A stretch of 64,000 nt of DNA. It comes from Solidesulfovibrio alcoholivorans DSM 5433. GTDB taxonomy: Bacteria > Desulfobacterota > Desulfovibrionia > Desulfovibrionales > Desulfovibrionaceae. The translations under genes and the position numbers were made by a program. Location of the stretch: contig NZ_JNJA01000008.1 in the NCBI RefSeq assembly GCF_000702665.1, positions 124,001 through 188,000 of the forward strand, given 5' to 3'. This document shows positions 25,139-33,139 of this stretch, piece after piece (the first letter of the stretch is position 1; each line of letters opens with the position of its first letter). The notes beneath the pieces are model-generated. The model worked only from the letters and a program-made list of their open reading frames with translations, made no database searches and had not been told where the DNA came from.

Positions 25139-26499
25139 AGCCGGCCCGAGCTTGACGGCTCGCGGTCGGCCAGGTCCCTGATCCGCCCTCTGCCGTCCAT
25201 GAGCGCGGCCAGACGGGCGGCTTCGCGCTTGAACCGGGCGAGCTGCGCTGCGGGCAACGGATCGGCGGCCATTTGCGGATTGGCCAGGGCGTTGACCGGC
25301 GTGCCGTTTTTATAGATGCGAAAATCCAGGTGCGGCCCGGTGGCGTAGCCGGTCTGGCCCACGTAGCCGATGACCTGTCCCTGGTCCACGTGCGTTCCCT
25401 TGGCCAGACTTTTGGCGAAGCGGCTCAAGTGGTTGTAGCGCGTGACCCAGGTCTTGCCGTGGCGCACGGTGACGTAGTTGCCGGCGGCGTGGTTGCGGCC
25501 GCGCTCGACCACCACCCCCGCGCCCACGCTCCAGACCGGCGTGCCGGTCGGCGCGGCGTAGTCCACGCCGTAGTGGGCCTTGCGCACCTTGAGGATGGGA
25601 TGCAGGCGCGAACCGGTGAAGCGTGAGGTGATGCGCAAAAAGGACAGCGGCGCGCGCAGGAACATCTTGCGCAGCGGCCTGCCGTCGGCGTCGAAGTAGG
25701 CGGGCCTGCCCTTGGCGTCGAGCAGGGCGAAGCCTTCGTGCGTCCTGCCCTGGTTGACGAAGCGCGCGGCCAGCACCCTGCCCGTACCGATGTATTCCCC
25801 TTCCACGTAGCGCTTTTCGACAACGGCCCGGAAGCTGTCGCCCGACTGTACGTCGCTGCAGAAGTCGATGTCCGAGGCGAAGACGTCGGCCAGGGCCACC
25901 GCCGTTTCGGCGTTGCCGCCCGCGGCTTCGACGGCCTGGAACAGGCTCGAGTCGACGGTGCCGGCCATGACTTCCCGGCGCACTTCGCATTGCTTCGTCT
26001 CGACCCGGGCGGCCAGTTCGCCATCCGCGCCGTCGATGACCAGGGTCTCCGTGGGGCTGATGTCGTATTCGAAGGCCACGAATTCCCGGTCGCGCAGCGT
26101 CATGCGGTACGGCTGGCCGGACTGGATGTCCTCGAAGGCGAAATCGTCCGGCACGGGCAGGGAGGCGAGGCTTCCGGCGTCCACGTAGCCGTCGAGGATG
26201 CCGCCGAGGGTCTGGCCGGGCTTGACCGCGTCGGAGAGGACTTCCACGGACGGGTCTTCGCTTGGCGTCTCCGTCACCTGTGCAAAAAGATTGGTCCGGG
26301 GCTCGCAGAGCCCCTCGGCCCAGGGCGGGCAGGCGGCATGGGGCAGGGTGGCCCGCTGCCTGGGGGCAACGATGCCCGGCAGCAGGTACGCGGCGGCCAC
26401 GCCGGCCAGGAGCAGGACGCCGGTGAGCGCGAGAGTCTTGGAGCGACGTCGGGGGCGTACGAAAATCCGGGAACTGCTTTTCCGTGCGAAAAACGGCAT
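25132..26499 (-). CDS. M23 family murein endopeptidase, membrane-anchored
   Basis: 455 residues. A basic N-terminus and one hydrophobic helix (LALTGVLLLAGVAAAYLLPGIV, read as 22 residues in two parts) anchor it in the inner membrane; a periplasmic region with opacity-associated/LysM-like features precedes the LytM domain (about 300-400). Zinc ligands are His and Asp in HYGVDYAAP, a catalytic-type His is in RYNHLSRF, and the last motif reads GPHLDFRI, so Asp replaces the usual second His of HxH. It should cut peptide cross-links in the cell wall. The start at 26499 has GAGGA upstream; Met codons at 26511 and earlier lack one. Confidence 0.88.
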   Translation of the reverse strand: MPFFARKSSSRIFVRPRRRSKTLALTGVLLLAGVAAAYLLPGIVAPRQRATLPHAACPPWAEGLCEPRTNLFAQVTETPSEDPSVEVLSDAVKPGQTLGGILDGYVDAGSLASLPVPDDFAFEDIQSGQPYRMTLRDREFVAFEYDISPTETLVIDGADGELAARVETKQCEVRREVMAGTVDSSLFQAVEAAGGNAETAVALADVFASDIDFCSDVQSGDSFRAVVEKRYVEGEYIGTGRVLAARFVNQGRTHEGFALLDAKGRPAYFDADGRPLRKMFLRAPLSFLRITSRFTGSRLHPILKVRKAHYGVDYAAPTGTPVWSVGAGVVVERGRNHAAGNYVTVRHGKTWVTRYNHLSRFAKSLAKGTHVDQGQVIGYVGQTGYATGPHLDFRIYKNGTPVNALANPQMAADPLPAAQLARFKREAARLAALMDGRGRIRDLADREPSSSGRLQ

Positions 26500-26588
26500 G
26501 GGTGTCCTCATGGGCGACGGGATGCCGGGCGGCGTGGGGAACACCCCCCGGACGTTGCGGGCGTTGCGGCGTCGGCGCAACCGACGCG

Positions 26589-26621
26589 GCGCGCCCCCAT
26601 GACCGGAGCATGGGGGCGCGC
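26589..26621. repeat. 13-bp perfect stem-loop between opuAC and the M23 gene
   Basis: GCGCGCCCCCATG (26589-26601) pairs with CATGGGGGCGCGC (26609-26621) around a seven-base loop. On the minus strand it falls 94 bases after the betaine-binding-protein stop and 90 before the M23 start. No U-tract. It probably protects or ends the upstream mRNA, as does the stem-loop at 18422. Confidence 0.6.
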
Positions 26622-26714
26622 GTCGCCGGACGGCGCGAGCGCCGTGTACGGATCATGCCCGAACGGCATGGCACGCTTTGTTAAGCGGCAGGCAAACATC
26701 TCATGAACGATTTG

Positions 26715-27590
26715 TCATGAACCGGGCGCGGCCAGCCAGCCTTCCACGAGCTTCGGGTGGTCGGCGATGAACTTCTTGGCGTTCGCGTAGGGCTTGCCGT
26801 TGTCCTTGTTGGCGGCCATGAGCGCCTGCAAATCGGCCATGGGCAGCTTGTAGCAGGTCAGGAAGGCGTAGACCGCGGGCTTTTCCTGCTGCAGGCCCTT
26901 TCTGGCGATGGCGTGGATGGTTTCCTCGCCGCCGAAGACGTTTTTCGGGTCTTGCAGGTACTTGAGCTGCCAGCGTCCGAACTTCCAGTGCGGCGTCCAG
27001 CCCGTGACCACGATCCATTCCTTGTGCTTGACCGCGTCGCCGAGGGCCGCGGTCATGGTGGCGTCGGAGCCTTCCACCAGCTTGTAGCCCTTGAGGTCGT
27101 ATTCCTTGAGGGCCTTTTCGGTCTTGGCCATGAGCCCCGCGCCGGGGTCGATGCCGATGATGCGGCCGCCGAACTTGGCCTTGGCCCCGGCGAGGTCGGC
27201 GATGGAGTCGATGGTCACGTAGTCCGGCACCACCAACCCGATTTTCGCGCCGGAGACGATGACGCCGAGGTCGTCCACCTTGTTCTTGACCTTTTCAAGG
27301 TACGCGCCGTGGGTGACGGGCAGCCAGGCCGTGACCATGGCGTCCACGTCGCCCGAGGCCACGGCCTGCCACATGGCGGCGGCGGAAACGGGCACGATCT
27401 CCACCTTCTTGTGGAGCTTTTCCTCGAGCACGGCCTTCACGAGGTTGGTCGAGGCCGTGGCGCAGGACCATTCCACATAGGCGATTTTCACCACGTTCTT
27501 TTTCCCGGCCGCATGGGCGGGGTTGACCCAGAGCACAAAGGCCAGGGACACGGCGGTCAGGGCGATCAGGTACCAGGTGGTCTTTTTCAT
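26715..27590 (-). CDS. Glycine betaine/proline-type substrate-binding protein
   Basis: 291 residues of the OpuAC family. A Sec signal peptide (MKKTTWYLIALTAVSLAFVLW..AHA) is followed by VKIAYVEWSCATASTNL, and LVEGSDATMTAALGDAVKHKEWIVVTGWTPHW near residue 175, where aromatic residues form the quaternary-amine cage. It binds betaine, proline betaine or choline in the periplasm. AAGGAGG precedes the start. Its gene comes last, 122 bases after the permease, with its own small hairpin in the gap. Confidence 0.92.
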   Translation of the reverse strand: MKKTTWYLIALTAVSLAFVLWVNPAHAAGKKNVVKIAYVEWSCATASTNLVKAVLEEKLHKKVEIVPVSAAAMWQAVASGDVDAMVTAWLPVTHGAYLEKVKNKVDDLGVIVSGAKIGLVVPDYVTIDSIADLAGAKAKFGGRIIGIDPGAGLMAKTEKALKEYDLKGYKLVEGSDATMTAALGDAVKHKEWIVVTGWTPHWKFGRWQLKYLQDPKNVFGGEETIHAIARKGLQQEKPAVYAFLTCYKLPMADLQALMAANKDNGKPYANAKKFIADHPKLVEGWLAAPGS

Positions 27591-27635
27591 GGGGCCTCCT
27601 TGGTTTAGTGTGTTGCGGGGTATGCCGACTGCAAG

Positions 27636-27653
27636 GCATAACGACGGTTATGC
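27636..27653. promoter_or_regulatory. Small hairpin between permease and binding-protein genes
   Basis: GCATAAC (27636-27642) and GTTATGC (27647-27653) form a 7-bp stem with a GACG loop, extendable by two A-T pairs and a G-T pair. It sits in the 122-base gap before opuAC on the minus strand and could adjust expression of the binding protein relative to the membrane genes. Confidence 0.4.
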
Positions 27654-27712
27654 TTTGTAATTATTGAGAGAAGTAGGCTTGTTGTTACCGCGCCCGCGAG
27701 GCTAGGGCGCGA

Positions 27713-28549
27713 TTACACGTTTCGCGAGCCGAGCTTCTGCGTCACGCGGTCGAGGATGACGGCCACGATGACCACGGCGAGGCCGGCCTCGAAGCCCAGG
27801 CCCGGTTCCAGGCGTTGGATGGCCTTCCACACTTCGCCGCCGAGTCCCCGTGCGCCGATCATGGCCGCGATGACGACCATGGAAAGCGAAAGCATGATGG
27901 TCTGGTTGATGCCGGCCATGATGGTCGGCAGCGCGAGCGGCAGCTCGACCTTGCGCAGGCGCTGCATCCGGGTCGCGCCGAAGGCGTCGGCGGCTTCGGT
28001 AAGCGACTCCGGCACCTGGCGGATGCCCAGGCACGTCAGGCGGATGGCCGGGGGCATGGCGAAGATGACCGTGGAGAAGATGGCCGAAACCGGGCCCAGG
28101 CCGAAAAAGGGGATGGCCGGGATCAGGTAGACGAAGGCCGGCATGGTCTGCATGAAGTCGAGCAGCGGCATGATCACGCGCCGCCAGCCCGGGCGCATGG
28201 CGGCCAGGATGCCGAGCGGCACGCCCACGGCCGTGGCGATGGCCGTGGCGAAAAGGACCAGCACGAGCGTCGTGACCGTGGGCTCCCACAGGCCGAGGTT
28301 GGCAATAAGCGAAAGGCCGAACAGCGCGAGCAGGCCGATGCGCCGGGAGCCGAAGCGCCAGGCCGCGAGGCTGATGACGAGGATCAGCGCCCAGGGCGGT
28401 ACGGCGAGCAGCCCCTCGCCCACGGCGTCGATGGCGGTCTCGAGCGTCGCCGAAATGGACTTGGTCAGCGGGGCGAGGTGGTCGGAGAGCGTGTCGAGGG
28501 TCCTCTCGATGATCGGCCCGAGGGGAATGCGCGGGATATCAATCGCCAT
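27713..28549 (-). CDS. Glycine betaine ABC transporter permease
   Basis: 278 residues of the OpuAB/ProW family. The N-terminal 50 residues are amphipathic, followed by six or so membrane helices. FMQTMPAFVYLIPAIPFFGLG and the EAA loop ADAFGATRMQRLRKVELPLALP are the family marks. Its start overlaps the ATPase gene by eleven bases, so the two are translated together. Confidence 0.93.
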   Translation of the reverse strand: MAIDIPRIPLGPIIERTLDTLSDHLAPLTKSISATLETAIDAVGEGLLAVPPWALILVISLAAWRFGSRRIGLLALFGLSLIANLGLWEPTVTTLVLVLFATAIATAVGVPLGILAAMRPGWRRVIMPLLDFMQTMPAFVYLIPAIPFFGLGPVSAIFSTVIFAMPPAIRLTCLGIRQVPESLTEAADAFGATRMQRLRKVELPLALPTIMAGINQTIMLSLSMVVIAAMIGARGLGGEVWKAIQRLEPGLGFEAGLAVVIVAVILDRVTQKLGSRNV

Positions 28550-29741
28550 TGTCGCCCCTCCCCTTGTCGGCCAGCGCGGCCAGGAGCGAACCCTGGACGA
28601 TGATGCCGAGCAGCTTGTTGTGTTCGTCCACCACGGCCACGGGCTCGCGGTCCGCCGCAAGCAGCGGCATGACCTCCTGGACCGACGCGTCAGGGGAGAC
28701 GCGCTTGTCCACGCCGCGAACGATGGCGTCGAGGCTGCGCTCGCCGCGCCGGGCGGATTCGGCGGCGTCCAGGGCCGTGACCAGGCCTTCGAGGCGCTTG
28801 TCGCGACCGATGACGAACAGGCTGGAAATGCCGGCCTCGGCCATCTTGTGCAGGGCCAAGCGCGGCCCGTCGTGGCGCGCCAGCGCCGTGACGCCCGGTT
28901 GCAGCATGACTGAGCGGGCCGAGAGCACCTTGGAAAAGTCCACGTCCTCGACGAACCGCTCCACATAGCGTGTGGCCGGATTGGTCAGGATGTCCTCGGC
29001 GGTGCCGGTCTGGACCAGGGCACCGTCTTTTAACAGCACGATGTGGTCCCCGAGCTTGACGGCCTCGTCGAGGTCGTGGGTAATGAAGAGGATGGTTTTC
29101 TTGACGGTGTCCTGGAGCGAAAGGAGTTCGTCCTGCATGTCGCGGCGAATCAGGGGATCGAGGGCGGAAAAGGCCTCGTCCATGAGCAGGATGTCCGGAT
29201 CCAGGGCCAGGGCGCGGGCCAGGCCCACGCGCTGCTGCATGCCGCCGGAAAGTTCGCCCGGCCGGCGGTCTTCCCAGCCGCCGAGCCCGACCTGCGCCAG
29301 GGCGGCCATGGCCTTGTCGCGGCGTGCGGCGGGCGCGACGCCGTTGATCTCCAGGCCGAATTCCACGTTTTGCACCACGGTGCGGTGGGGGAGCAGGGCG
29401 AAATTCTGGAAGACCATGCCGAATTTGGTGCGCCGCAACTGCGTCAGTTCGGCCTGGGACATGGCGGCGACGTCCTGGCCGTCGATGCGGATCTGGCCGC
29501 TTGTGGGTTCGATGAGGCGGTTGACGCAGCGCACGAGGGTGGATTTGCCGCTGCCGGACAGGCCCATGATGACCATGATTTCGCCGGCGGCCACGGAAAA
29601 GGAGACATCGGCCACGCCCACGGCCTGGCCGGTTTCGGCCAGGATGTCCTTTTTGGAGCGTCCCTGGCGCAGCAGGCGCAACGCTTTCTCCGGCTTGTCG
29701 CCGAAAATCTTCACTAAATTTTTTATGACGATTTTATCCAT
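28539..29741 (-). CDS. Glycine betaine ABC transporter ATPase with CBS domains
   Basis: 400 residues of OpuAA/ProV. The ABC domain has Walker A MGLSGSGKST, signature LSGGMQQRVGLARAL, Walker B ILLMDEAFSALDP and switch His in FITHDLDEA. A tandem CBS pair (about 280-395) follows, which in this family senses ionic strength or c-di-AMP and gates uptake under osmotic stress. The start at 29741 has AAGGA upstream. The open frame extends back to 29897 through AT-rich DNA, but that part has no family features. Confidence 0.94.
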   Translation of the reverse strand: MDKIVIKNLVKIFGDKPEKALRLLRQGRSKKDILAETGQAVGVADVSFSVAAGEIMVIMGLSGSGKSTLVRCVNRLIEPTSGQIRIDGQDVAAMSQAELTQLRRTKFGMVFQNFALLPHRTVVQNVEFGLEINGVAPAARRDKAMAALAQVGLGGWEDRRPGELSGGMQQRVGLARALALDPDILLMDEAFSALDPLIRRDMQDELLSLQDTVKKTILFITHDLDEAVKLGDHIVLLKDGALVQTGTAEDILTNPATRYVERFVEDVDFSKVLSARSVMLQPGVTALARHDGPRLALHKMAEAGISSLFVIGRDKRLEGLVTALDAAESARRGERSLDAIVRGVDKRVSPDASVQEVMPLLAADREPVAVVDEHNKLLGIIVQGSLLAALADKGRGDNGD

Positions 29742-30032
29742 GCGTATCCTTGGTTCCAGTGAGAGAAATCGAGGGAACAAAGCTGATCCTGCTGAGGCTA
29801 CCATCTCAAAATCTGAAGTCAAGTCGGGGAATATTTCTTTAACGTCCACTGTACCTTTGTATATTTTTTGTGCAGTAGACTTGTAAAATATTGCCAAGTA
29901 GGAAATTAGATAAAATATATGTTGCCAATGTTGTTGTTAATTGGGAAAAAATTTTTTTTCTGCAACAGGATCGGACTGATGCTTTGGCAAAAAATGTCCG
30001 AGAATCGCGCCAGCCGCGTCCAATTCGATGTA
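29742..30032. other. AT-rich divergent intergenic region
   Basis: Between the betaine operon (minus) and a lipoprotein gene (plus). The stretch 29830-29970 is markedly AT-rich, with a run of nine T at 29951-29959. It must contain the betaine operon promoter, but I cannot assign hexamers with confidence. A TTGACA at 30040 lies inside the downstream reading frame and lacks a well-spaced -10. Confidence 0.5.
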
Positions 30033-30662
30033 ATGGGGCTTGACAATTCTCTCGGCCAGGATAATGGCTCCGGCCCGCGCGGGATTGCCCGCGCCCCCGG
30101 CCATGCGCGCACCGCGTCGTCCCGGACGGGCCGGCTCATTGCGGCCCTCGTCCTTGCCGCGCTCACCGCCTGCTCGCGTGCGCCCGAACCGGTCGCGGGC
30201 TTCGGCGACCTTGCCTTCGGCGCGCCGCGCCCGGCGGACTGCGCCGCCCTGGCCGTGCCGCTGCCGCAGGCCCTGGCCGGTTCCCTGGTCTACTGCGCAA
30301 AGGGCGGCGGGGCCGAGTTCGCCGGCGCGGTGCTGACTGACGTGACGCTCGGGTTTTTCGAAGGCCGCTTTTTCGTCGCCGCAGCCGTCCTGGCCGACCC
30401 CGGCCAGGCGCACGCCCTGGCAAAGCGCTTGACCACGACCCATGGCCGGCCCTATTGCCGCGACAGGGGCGCCGTCTGCCTGTGGCGCATGGGCGACGCG
30501 GACGCCGTGCTGGAGACGCCGCAGGCAGGGCCGCCACGGCTGCTCGTGCGCTCCCGTTCCCTGGCGGGACGGGTCGCCGCCGCCGGCGGGGAATCCGCCG
30601 CAGCGGCCATGCCCGCCCTCGGCGACGCGCCCGGGAGCGGCGACGCCCCGCCCGCGCAGTAA
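30033..30662 (+). CDS. Putative lipoprotein of unknown function
   Basis: 209 residues, family not recognised. The N-terminus is polar and long (about 32 residues) before a hydrophobic stretch RLIAALVLAALTAC, whose LTAC is a good lipobox; the mature part would begin CSRAPEPVAG. Two Cys-containing segments (PYCRDRGAVCLWRMGD) may form a disulfide. The end is Ala/Gly/Pro-rich. Start is uncertain: ATG at 30033 or 29994, neither with a clear ribosome site. A 9-bp stem-loop follows the stop before rarA. Confidence 0.6.
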   Translation: MGLDNSLGQDNGSGPRGIARAPGHARTASSRTGRLIAALVLAALTACSRAPEPVAGFGDLAFGAPRPADCAALAVPLPQALAGSLVYCAKGGGAEFAGAVLTDVTLGFFEGRFFVAAAVLADPGQAHALAKRLTTTHGRPYCRDRGAVCLWRMGDADAVLETPQAGPPRLLVRSRSLAGRVAAAGGESAAAAMPALGDAPGSGDAPPAQ

Positions 30663-30663
30663 C

Positions 30664-30688
30664 CGACGGCCGTTTATGCCGGCCGTCG
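30664..30688 (+). terminator. Stem-loop between lipoprotein gene and rarA
   Basis: CGACGGCCG (30664-30672) pairs with CGGCCGTCG (30680-30688) around a seven-base loop. It starts right after the stop codon. No T-run follows, so termination would be partial or Rho-assisted. Confidence 0.4.
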
Positions 30689-30709
30689 CCAACCACGACG
30701 AAGGCTTGC

Positions 30710-31936
30710 ATGGATTTGCTTGGCAACGAGAAACGGCCCCTGGCCGAGCGCAGCCGTCCCACGGCGCTTGCCGAATTTGTCGGCCAGACCCACGTGATTT
30801 CCCGCCTGACGAACATCTTGGCCGGCCCGCGCCTGCCGAGCCTGCTCTTTTTCGGCCCGCCGGGCTGCGGCAAGTCCACGCTGGCGCTGATCCTGGCGCG
30901 GGCCAAGGGGCGGCCCTACGTGCGCGTGAGCGCGCCCGAGGCAGGGCTCGCGGCGCTGCGCGACCTGATCAAGGGCAAGGAAATCCTCATCCTCGACGAG
31001 CTGCACCGTTTTTCCAAGGCCCAGCAGGATTTCTTCCTGCCGCTGCTCGAAACCGGCGAGATCGTGCTTTTAGCCACCACCACGGAAAACCCGTCCTTTT
31101 CCGTGACGCGCCAGCTCCTGTCGCGGATGCACGTCTTTCGGCTGCGGCCCCTGTCCCACGCCGAGCTCCTCATCCTCGCCGAGCGCGGGGCCAGGGAGGC
31201 GGGCATGGATCTCGCCCCGGAAAGCCTGGAAGTCATGGCCATGCTTTCCTCGGGCGACGGCAGGACGCTCCTTAATCTCGTGGAATTCGCAGCCGCCCTG
31301 CCGGAGGCGATGCGCTCGCCCGAGGAACTCAAAAAGCAGCTGCCCGAGGCCCTGGCCCGGGGCGACCGCGACGGCGATTCGCACTACGAACTGGCCTCGG
31401 CCATGATCAAGTCCATCCGCGGCAGCGACCCGGACGCCGCGCTCTACTATCTGGCCTGTCTGCTGGAATCCGGCGAGGACCCGCGTTTCTGCTGCCGCCG
31501 GCTCATGATTTCGGCCTCGGAAGACGTGGGGCTGGCCGACCCCATGGCCCTGCCCCTGGCCGTCTCCGCCGCCGAGGCCGTGGAGAAGATCGGCATGCCC
31601 GAAGGGTTCATCCCCCTGGCGCAGACGGTCGTCTATCTGGCGCTGGCTCCCAAGAGCAACAGCAGCTACGCCGCCTATCTGGCCGCGAAAAAGGATATCA
31701 TGCAGTCCGGGGTGAAGCCCGTACCCCTGCACCTGCGCAACCCGTCCACGCGCCTGCAGCGGGAGTGGGGCTTCGGCAAGGGCTACAAGTATCCCCACGC
31801 CTATCCCGACGCCTGGGTGGACCAGGAATACATGCCCGAGGAACTGGCCGGCCGGCAGTATTACACGGCCAAGGACCAGGGCCTGGAGCCGCGTCTGGCC
31901 GCCAGGCTGGCCCGGTTGCGCAAGGGACGGTCCTGA
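30710..31936 (+). CDS. rarA: Replication-associated recombination protein A (AAA ATPase)
   Basis: 408 residues of the RarA/MgsA/Mgs1 family, homologous to clamp-loader ATPases, acting at stalled replication forks. Walker A GPPGCGKST (49-57), Walker B LILDELH (93-99), sensor 1 in LLATTTENPSFSV and the tetramerisation domain with RGSDPDAALYYLACLLESGEDP and SASEDVGLADP are intact. The C-terminal YKYPHAYPDAWVDQEYMPEEL is the usual end motif. The start at 30710 begins MDLLGNEKRPLAERSRP, the known N-terminal form. Confidence 0.95.
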   Translation: MDLLGNEKRPLAERSRPTALAEFVGQTHVISRLTNILAGPRLPSLLFFGPPGCGKSTLALILARAKGRPYVRVSAPEAGLAALRDLIKGKEILILDELHRFSKAQQDFFLPLLETGEIVLLATTTENPSFSVTRQLLSRMHVFRLRPLSHAELLILAERGAREAGMDLAPESLEVMAMLSSGDGRTLLNLVEFAAALPEAMRSPEELKKQLPEALARGDRDGDSHYELASAMIKSIRGSDPDAALYYLACLLESGEDPRFCCRRLMISASEDVGLADPMALPLAVSAAEAVEKIGMPEGFIPLAQTVVYLALAPKSNSSYAAYLAAKKDIMQSGVKPVPLHLRNPSTRLQREWGFGKGYKYPHAYPDAWVDQEYMPEELAGRQYYTAKDQGLEPRLAARLARLRKGRS

Positions 31937-32245
31937 TCGGCGGGAATTTTGACCGCTGCCGGAGTCCTGCCGGGTCAAAAAGATACGCCGGCCCGGATGG
32001 GCCGCGACGGGCCTTTATGCGTGCCGAGGCGACGGAAGGCCTTACGGGGCCGGACAAAAGTCGCCAGCGCCCGGCCTTGCCGGGGTGTTGCAAAAAAGCT
32101 ACTTTTTCCGGCGCGGTCCGGCACGACGCCGGCCGCCCTGTTCGGAAAGTGTCCCGGCGCGTCGCGCCGCCCGCCTTTCCCCACACGGCCCGGTGCCGGA
32201 CGCGTCACGTTTCCGGCCGTGGCCCATACCCGGACGCGTGACGCC
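31937..32245. other. Intergenic region before nadCAB with a dyad
   Basis: About 309 bases without a supported gene. It contains the TTTTGACC / GGTCAAAA dyad at 31947-31980 and a small AT hairpin (AAAAAG-cta-CTTTTT, 32093-32107). The nadC-nadA-nadB promoter should lie here; no clear hexamers or known riboswitch motif were seen. Confidence 0.5.
31947..31980. promoter_or_regulatory. 8-bp dyad TTTTGACC-N18-GGTCAAAA
   Basis: TTTTGACC (31947-31954) is the exact reverse complement of GGTCAAAA (31973-31980). Arm centres are 26 bases apart, about two and a half helix turns. It begins ten bases after the rarA stop and lies about 270 bases before nadC. It could be an operator of the NAD genes; on the minus strand it also resembles a terminator, but no minus gene ends here. 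Confidence 0.4.
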
Positions 32246-33139
32246 ATGAACGACTCCCGCTTCGAGGCCTTTTTCACCGGACCCGCCCGGGAATACCTGA
32301 TCCGGGCCATCGACCTCGCCCTGGAGGAAGACGGGCCGGACCTCACCTCCCAGGCCGTTTTCGCCCCGGACGACCGGCTGGCCGCGCGCATCGTGGCCAA
32401 GGAGGATACCCTCGTTGCCGGACTGCCCATCCTGCCGCTGGTGCTTGATCGCATGGGCGACGCCGCGCGCTGCGAGGTCGCCTTTTTCGCCGCCGACGGC
32501 GACGCCGTGCCGGACCGCGCGGTCGTTGCCACCGTCACCGGCCCGGCCGTGACGCTGCTCAAGGCCGAACGGGTCATGCTCAATTTCCTCTGCCATCTCT
32601 CCGGCATCGCCAACCGGGTCCGCCAGGCCGTGGCCGCCCTCGGCGGCGGCAGGACCCGGCTGCTCGACACGCGCAAGACCCTGCCCGGGCTGCGCTATCC
32701 CGAGAAATATGCCGTGCTCGTCGGCGGGGGCGTCAACCACCGCAAGAACCTGGCCGAAATGCTCATGTTCAAGGACAACCACCTCGACCGGGCCGGCGGC
32801 ATCCCGCAGGCCATGGCCGCCTTGCGCAGAGCCTACCAGGGAAATATGGATAAGATGCCGCCCGTGGAAATCGAATGCCGCACCCTGGAGGAGGTCGGGC
32901 AGGCCGTGGCCGAGCGGCCGGCACGGATCATGCTCGACAACATGGACATGGAGACCATGCGCAAGGCGCTTTCCATGGTGCCGCAGGGCATCGAGACGGA
33001 GGTCAGCGGCGGGGTGGACCTCGCGGCGCTGTCCGCCATCGCGACCCTGGGCGCGGATTTCGTGTCCGTGGGGCGCATCACCCATTCCGCGCCGAGCGCC
33101 GATTTCAGCATGCTGCTCAAGGAGACCACAGCCCCATGA
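32246..33139 (+). CDS. nadC: Nicotinate-nucleotide pyrophosphorylase (carboxylating)
   Basis: 297 residues. NadC converts quinolinate and PRPP to nicotinate mononucleotide. Family marks are FLCHLSGIANRVR, DTRKTLPGLRYPEKYAV (quinolinate/PRPP site with its Arg and Lys), GGGVNHRKNL, LMFKDNHL, EIECRTLEE, LDNMD and SGGVDL. It is first in the nadC-nadA-nadB operon, with its TGA overlapping nadA (ATGA). Confidence 0.96.
   Translation: MNDSRFEAFFTGPAREYLIRAIDLALEEDGPDLTSQAVFAPDDRLAARIVAKEDTLVAGLPILPLVLDRMGDAARCEVAFFAADGDAVPDRAVVATVTGPAVTLLKAERVMLNFLCHLSGIANRVRQAVAALGGGRTRLLDTRKTLPGLRYPEKYAVLVGGGVNHRKNLAEMLMFKDNHLDRAGGIPQAMAALRRAYQGNMDKMPPVEIECRTLEEVGQAVAERPARIMLDNMDMETMRKALSMVPQGIETEVSGGVDLAALSAIATLGADFVSVGRITHSAPSADFSMLLKETTAP

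Noticed and set aside
30040-30066. Sigma-70-like promoter TTGACA ... GATAAT
   Set aside because: Spacing between the hexamers is only 14 bases and the site is within the likely lipoprotein frame.
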